64,000 nt of DNA from Bdellovibrionales bacterium GWB1_55_8 (GTDB lineage: Bacteria > Bdellovibrionota > UBA1018): positions 61,021-125,020 of the forward strand of contig MEPR01000052.1 in the NCBI GenBank assembly GCA_001769835.1, written 5' to 3'. The position numbers and the translations under genes were made by a program. Shown here in pieces: positions 60,766-64,000 of this stretch. The notes beneath the pieces were generated by a model. It made no database searches. It was not told the origin of the DNA and saw nothing but the letters and a program-made list of their open reading frames with translations. Each line of letters begins with the position of its first letter. The stretch's first letter is position 1.

Positions 60766-61632
60766 CTATAAGAGCAACAAGCTCGACGCCCGGACCCACC
60801 CGATTTCGTCGGCGGAATATCGCACCTGGAGCCACTTTGAGGGCTCGGGGGTTCCGCCGCCTTGTTCAGGGCTTCCGGCTGTATTGACTATTCGCAGCTT
60901 GGTACCGGCCTCAACTCGAGCAAGTTCCAGAAAACTGTTTCCGGGTCCGCTGCGAACCGCTTGTGGTTCGAGCAGTACGCCTGATGGGTGAAGCTCAGTA
61001 TACCGTTGCGCGCCAAAGAGGAGCAGTGTGATCGACAGAGCGAACAGAAGCAGCAAGGAAGCGGGCTGAAGAAGTACTCTTCGGACCGATCGTGACTTCA
61101 TATAGGACCGCAGCCAGAGAGCGGAAATAAGGAAAGCAAGAAGGCCGAGCGTTCCCCTGACCTCTTCTAGTGAGATACGATCGGCAAGCCGCTCCACAGC
61201 GGTGGAAGCCGGGTCGAGGCGATCGGCACCGAGTAGTTTCGAGACCTCTGAGCGCGCGAGTTGGAGGTTGTACTGGATGTCGGCATCATGCCGCTTGAGG
61301 GTATTGGCCTTCTCCAGGTGTGCGACCGACAGCCCGGCCACCCCGGTCTTGAGATAAAGAGTGCCCAGATTGTAGTGGTATGCGGTGCTATCGTGTTCAG
61401 GCGATGCCAAAAGTCGGGTGATCGCCTCCTGGAATTTCGACTCTTGATAGAGAATCTGCAGTTCCGTGCCGCTGTCCCGCCTGGCGTCCTCCGAAGCAAT
61501 GCCGAACCCACAGTTTAACGCAATGAGTAAAAAACTCATCACAGCAAAGCAGCCGGTCAAAATGCGTTTAGGAGTGAGCATCTTTCGAGGATATCGGCGT
61601 GTTGGCGGTTCTTGCAACAAAAATAAGCTCAT
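60766..61632 (-). CDS. BatE-like membrane protein with TPR-like N-terminus and C-terminal SH3-like domain
   Basis: AYHYNLGTLYLKTGVAGLSVAHLEKANTLKRHDADIQYNLQLAR; two TM segments; AVRSGPGNSFLELARVEAGTKLRIV...WLQVRYSADEIGWVRASSL. True start probably the internal M of MLTPKRILTG. Confidence 0.75.
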   Translation of the reverse strand: MSLFLLQEPPTRRYPRKMLTPKRILTGCFAVMSFLLIALNCGFGIASEDARRDSGTELQILYQESKFQEAITRLLASPEHDSTAYHYNLGTLYLKTGVAGLSVAHLEKANTLKRHDADIQYNLQLARSEVSKLLGADRLDPASTAVERLADRISLEEVRGTLGLLAFLISALWLRSYMKSRSVRRVLLQPASLLLLFALSITLLLFGAQRYTELHPSGVLLEPQAVRSGPGNSFLELARVEAGTKLRIVNTAGSPEQGGGTPEPSKWLQVRYSADEIGWVRASSLLLL

Positions 61633-61748
61633 GATATCTAAGGAAAACCAGCGGTACGTTAACGAATTCGAACTGAGTCACTGGGGTTTTGCTCAGTCGC
61701 TCAGCTTACATATTTCATTTCAGTAAACGGCAAGTAAAAGGATGAATA

Positions 61749-63173
61749 ATGGCCAGTTTGCGACCTGAGTTCCACACCGAAGCACAGTGCTTGGCGCGGT
61801 CAGAAAAGTTTTTGGCCGCTAAAAAAGAACTCATCCGATCCCTGGAGGAGAGTTCGGCAAAGATCCGCGGGGTCCGTCCTGCTTCCGGCACGGAGGGGGC
61901 TCGTCAGGCCTATTCAGAGTTGATCACGCGATACGTTTCGGAGAGGGGGCGTGAACTCTATTTTCCCTTTCTCGGGTCTGGAATCGGTAGCGGTCCCTAC
62001 GTTGAACTGATGGACGGTAGCGTGAAGATGGACCTGATTACCGGAATCGGGATCAATTTTTTCGGACATTCGAACCCGGAAATGATTTCAGAGATGATAG
62101 ATGGCATTGCCGCAGATCCGATGCAGGGAAATCTGCAGCCCGGTGTTGAGGCGCATGAATTCAGCGAGGCGCTGTTGTCTCGCCTGGGCGGCGGGAGCCG
62201 CCTTCGTTACGTCTGGCCCATGTGCAGCGGCACGATGGTAAATGAGGTTGCGCTTAAAATCATTCGTCAGAAGCGCGCTCCGGCCACTCGTGTGTTTGCA
62301 TTTGAGGATTGTTTCGCAGGCAGGTCGACAGCCATGCAGGAACTCACGGACAATCCCAAGTATCGTGAGGGCCAGCCGGTCTACGGAGAGGTTTTCCACC
62401 TGCCATTTTACAGCAAAACAGCAGGGCTTGAGCGCAGCCTGACGCTCTCGCTCGGGCGAATGCGCGAAGAAATCAAAAGATACCCGAACCGGTATGCCGC
62501 GCTGATGATTGAACTGGTTCAAGGTGAAGGCGGATTTAATTTCGCGCCTCGCGAATTTTACGTGGCACTGTTTGAGGAGGCGAAGAGAGCCGGGATCGCG
62601 GTGTGGGTGGATGAGATACAGACATTCGGACGAACGGGAGAACTGTTTGCATATCAGAAATTCAACCTGAATGAATGGGTGGACGTTGTCACCGTCGGGA
62701 AAATGCTCCAGGCGTGCGCTGTTATTTTTTCCGAAGAGTACAATCCCAAGCCCGGACTCGTCGCCGGGACCTTTACTGGCAGCACGGCAGCACTCCGTAC
62801 GGCGCGAAAGACTCTTGAGCTGCTGTCGGACGGCTACTTCGGCGCGGACGGAAAAATTGAACGCCTGTCCTCGAGGTTTGTCAGAAACCTGAATGCTCTC
62901 GCCGACGGGGAATGCAAGGGCATGATCTCCGACGTTCGTGCCATCGGGGGAATGATCGCCTTTTCGCCCTTTTCCGGCACGATGGACGAAGTGAAGAGTT
63001 CACTGCTTCGCTTCTTTGATAATGGCGTCATTGCCTTTCAGTGCGGTCATGGACCCTACTCCGTGCGTCTGCTCCCGCCTCTCGGCGCGATGACGGATGC
63101 GGATGTCGATGTGGCTTGCCGAATCATGGGTGAGTGCATTTCCGCAATCGGCGCGGAACGGAGGCTTTCGTGA
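61749..63173 (+). CDS. Class III PLP-dependent aminotransferase
   Basis: WVDEIQTFGRTGELFAYQKFN, VTVGKMLQACAVIF, TFTGSTAALRTARKTLELL; MCSGTMVNEVALKIIR. Confidence 0.9.
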   Translation: MASLRPEFHTEAQCLARSEKFLAAKKELIRSLEESSAKIRGVRPASGTEGARQAYSELITRYVSERGRELYFPFLGSGIGSGPYVELMDGSVKMDLITGIGINFFGHSNPEMISEMIDGIAADPMQGNLQPGVEAHEFSEALLSRLGGGSRLRYVWPMCSGTMVNEVALKIIRQKRAPATRVFAFEDCFAGRSTAMQELTDNPKYREGQPVYGEVFHLPFYSKTAGLERSLTLSLGRMREEIKRYPNRYAALMIELVQGEGGFNFAPREFYVALFEEAKRAGIAVWVDEIQTFGRTGELFAYQKFNLNEWVDVVTVGKMLQACAVIFSEEYNPKPGLVAGTFTGSTAALRTARKTLELLSDGYFGADGKIERLSSRFVRNLNALADGECKGMISDVRAIGGMIAFSPFSGTMDEVKSSLLRFFDNGVIAFQCGHGPYSVRLLPPLGAMTDADVDVACRIMGECISAIGAERRLS

Positions 63174-64000
63174 AAAGATTTCTTGAAGAAGCCAAGAAGA
63201 TGATCCGCATCAATTCCGTGACCTCAAACGGAAACGAGGAACTTTCAAATTATGCCGCCAGTCTTCTTGAGGACCGCGGATTCAAGGTGCAGCGTCAGCA
63301 GGTGACGCACTCGATCGAGGGCTTTTCGAAGAGACAGTACAACGTGATCGGGATCATGGGGGATCCTCTTGTGGACAGAAAGATCCGGAAGGGTCTTCTC
63401 ATGAATACACATCTGGATACCGTCAATCCCGGGATTCTCACGAACTGGACCGAAACGGGGGCGGACCCTTTTTGCGCCACGATTCGGGACGGAAAAATAT
63501 TCGGGCTCGGCGCGGTTGATGTGAAGCTTGATTTTCTTTGCAAGCTGCATGCGGCCGCAAAGCTTCGGGAAAGAAAGCTCCGAAATCCGTTGTATCTGGT
63601 GGGGACCTGTGGCGAAGAGACCGGAATGTTCGGGGCGCGCTATCTCATCAAGGCGCTTACGTTGAATCCCAAGTACGTGCTGGTTGGGGAACCATCAGAG
63701 CTGAAGCTCATCCATGCCCACAAATGCCTGAACGTTTTCAAGGTATCCGTCGGTTATCAGCAGGTTGAGCGGGATGCACGGGGTTTCAATCGCTACGTCA
63801 GTTTTCATTCCTTCGGAAAGTCCGCTCATGCGTCCTATCCTGATCGCGGCGTTAACGCGATCCGGCTTCTTTTTGATTTCCTGCAGCGCGCATCTGATAG
63901 CGGCTTTGAGTTGCGGTTCACCGAATTCAATGCCGGCGACACCGTGAATCGCGTTCCGGATGTGGCGAATTCCCGATTCTATCTGACGTCGCATCAGCTT
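63170..64000 (+). CDS. M20-family metallopeptidase/deacylase, truncated by window edge
   Basis: GTG at 63170 overlapping the aminotransferase TGA; MKRFLEEAKKMIRINSVTSNGNEELSNYAASLLEDRGF..., LLMNTHLDTVNPG, GTCGEETGMFGARYL, GEPSELKLIHAHKCL. Confidence 0.88.
   Translation, partial: MKRFLEEAKKMIRINSVTSNGNEELSNYAASLLEDRGFKVQRQQVTHSIEGFSKRQYNVIGIMGDPLVDRKIRKGLLMNTHLDTVNPGILTNWTETGADPFCATIRDGKIFGLGAVDVKLDFLCKLHAAAKLRERKLRNPLYLVGTCGEETGMFGARYLIKALTLNPKYVLVGEPSELKLIHAHKCLNVFKVSVGYQQVERDARGFNRYVSFHSFGKSAHASYPDRGVNAIRLLFDFLQRASDSGFELRFTEFNAGDTVNRVPDVANSRFYLTSHQL

Overview
64 kb chromosomal segment with no mobile elements or CRISPR detected. It spans a replication-origin neighbourhood and a flagellar operon. 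Gene order and content (parAB plus ATP synthase next to mnmG/rsmG; flgF-G-A-H-I-J-M-N-K-L-csrA-fliW) suggest a Bdellovibrionota/deltaproteobacteria-like genome; this is inference only. Left to right: fabH (truncated)-gyrB-recF-dnaN (-); a DnaA-box-rich intergenic region (putative oriC with a TAG x5 DnaA-trio-like tract); a leftward GT87 / acyl-CoA mutase / acyl-CoA dehydrogenase / crotonase / 3-hydroxyacyl-CoA dehydrogenase cluster; mnmE-yidC-yidD-rnpA-rpmH (-); dnaA (+); tRNA-Gly(CCC); mnmG-rsmG (with two perfect parS-like palindromes inside rsmG)-parA-parB-bactofilin-atpF'-F-H-A-G-D-C; a large secreted/anchored protein; EEP nuclease plus lytic transglycosylase (-); xseB-dxs-tlyA-patatin-like-PBP1A-TonB-like (+); gcvP, trypsin-like protease, gcvH/gcvT/folD (-); flagellar operon-csrA-fliW-secreted caspase-like protein; TPR/BamD/BatE-like (-); class III aminotransferase plus truncated M20 peptidase. 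Most notable: (1) the mutase carries Phe/Gln at the positions that distinguish isobutyryl-CoA mutase from methylmalonyl-CoA mutase and is clustered with butyryl-CoA oxidation genes; (2) a secreted caspase-like protein directly behind csrA-fliW whose start codon and SD lie in a GGA-loop hairpin resembling a CsrA site; (3) rnpA has no canonical start for its full-length frame and may use AUU; (4) a patatin-like lipoprotein with Glu in place of the nucleophile Ser; (5) oriC at dnaN, about 10 kb from dnaA, and parS sites embedded in rsmG. All calls come from reading the sequence by eye; no database search was run.
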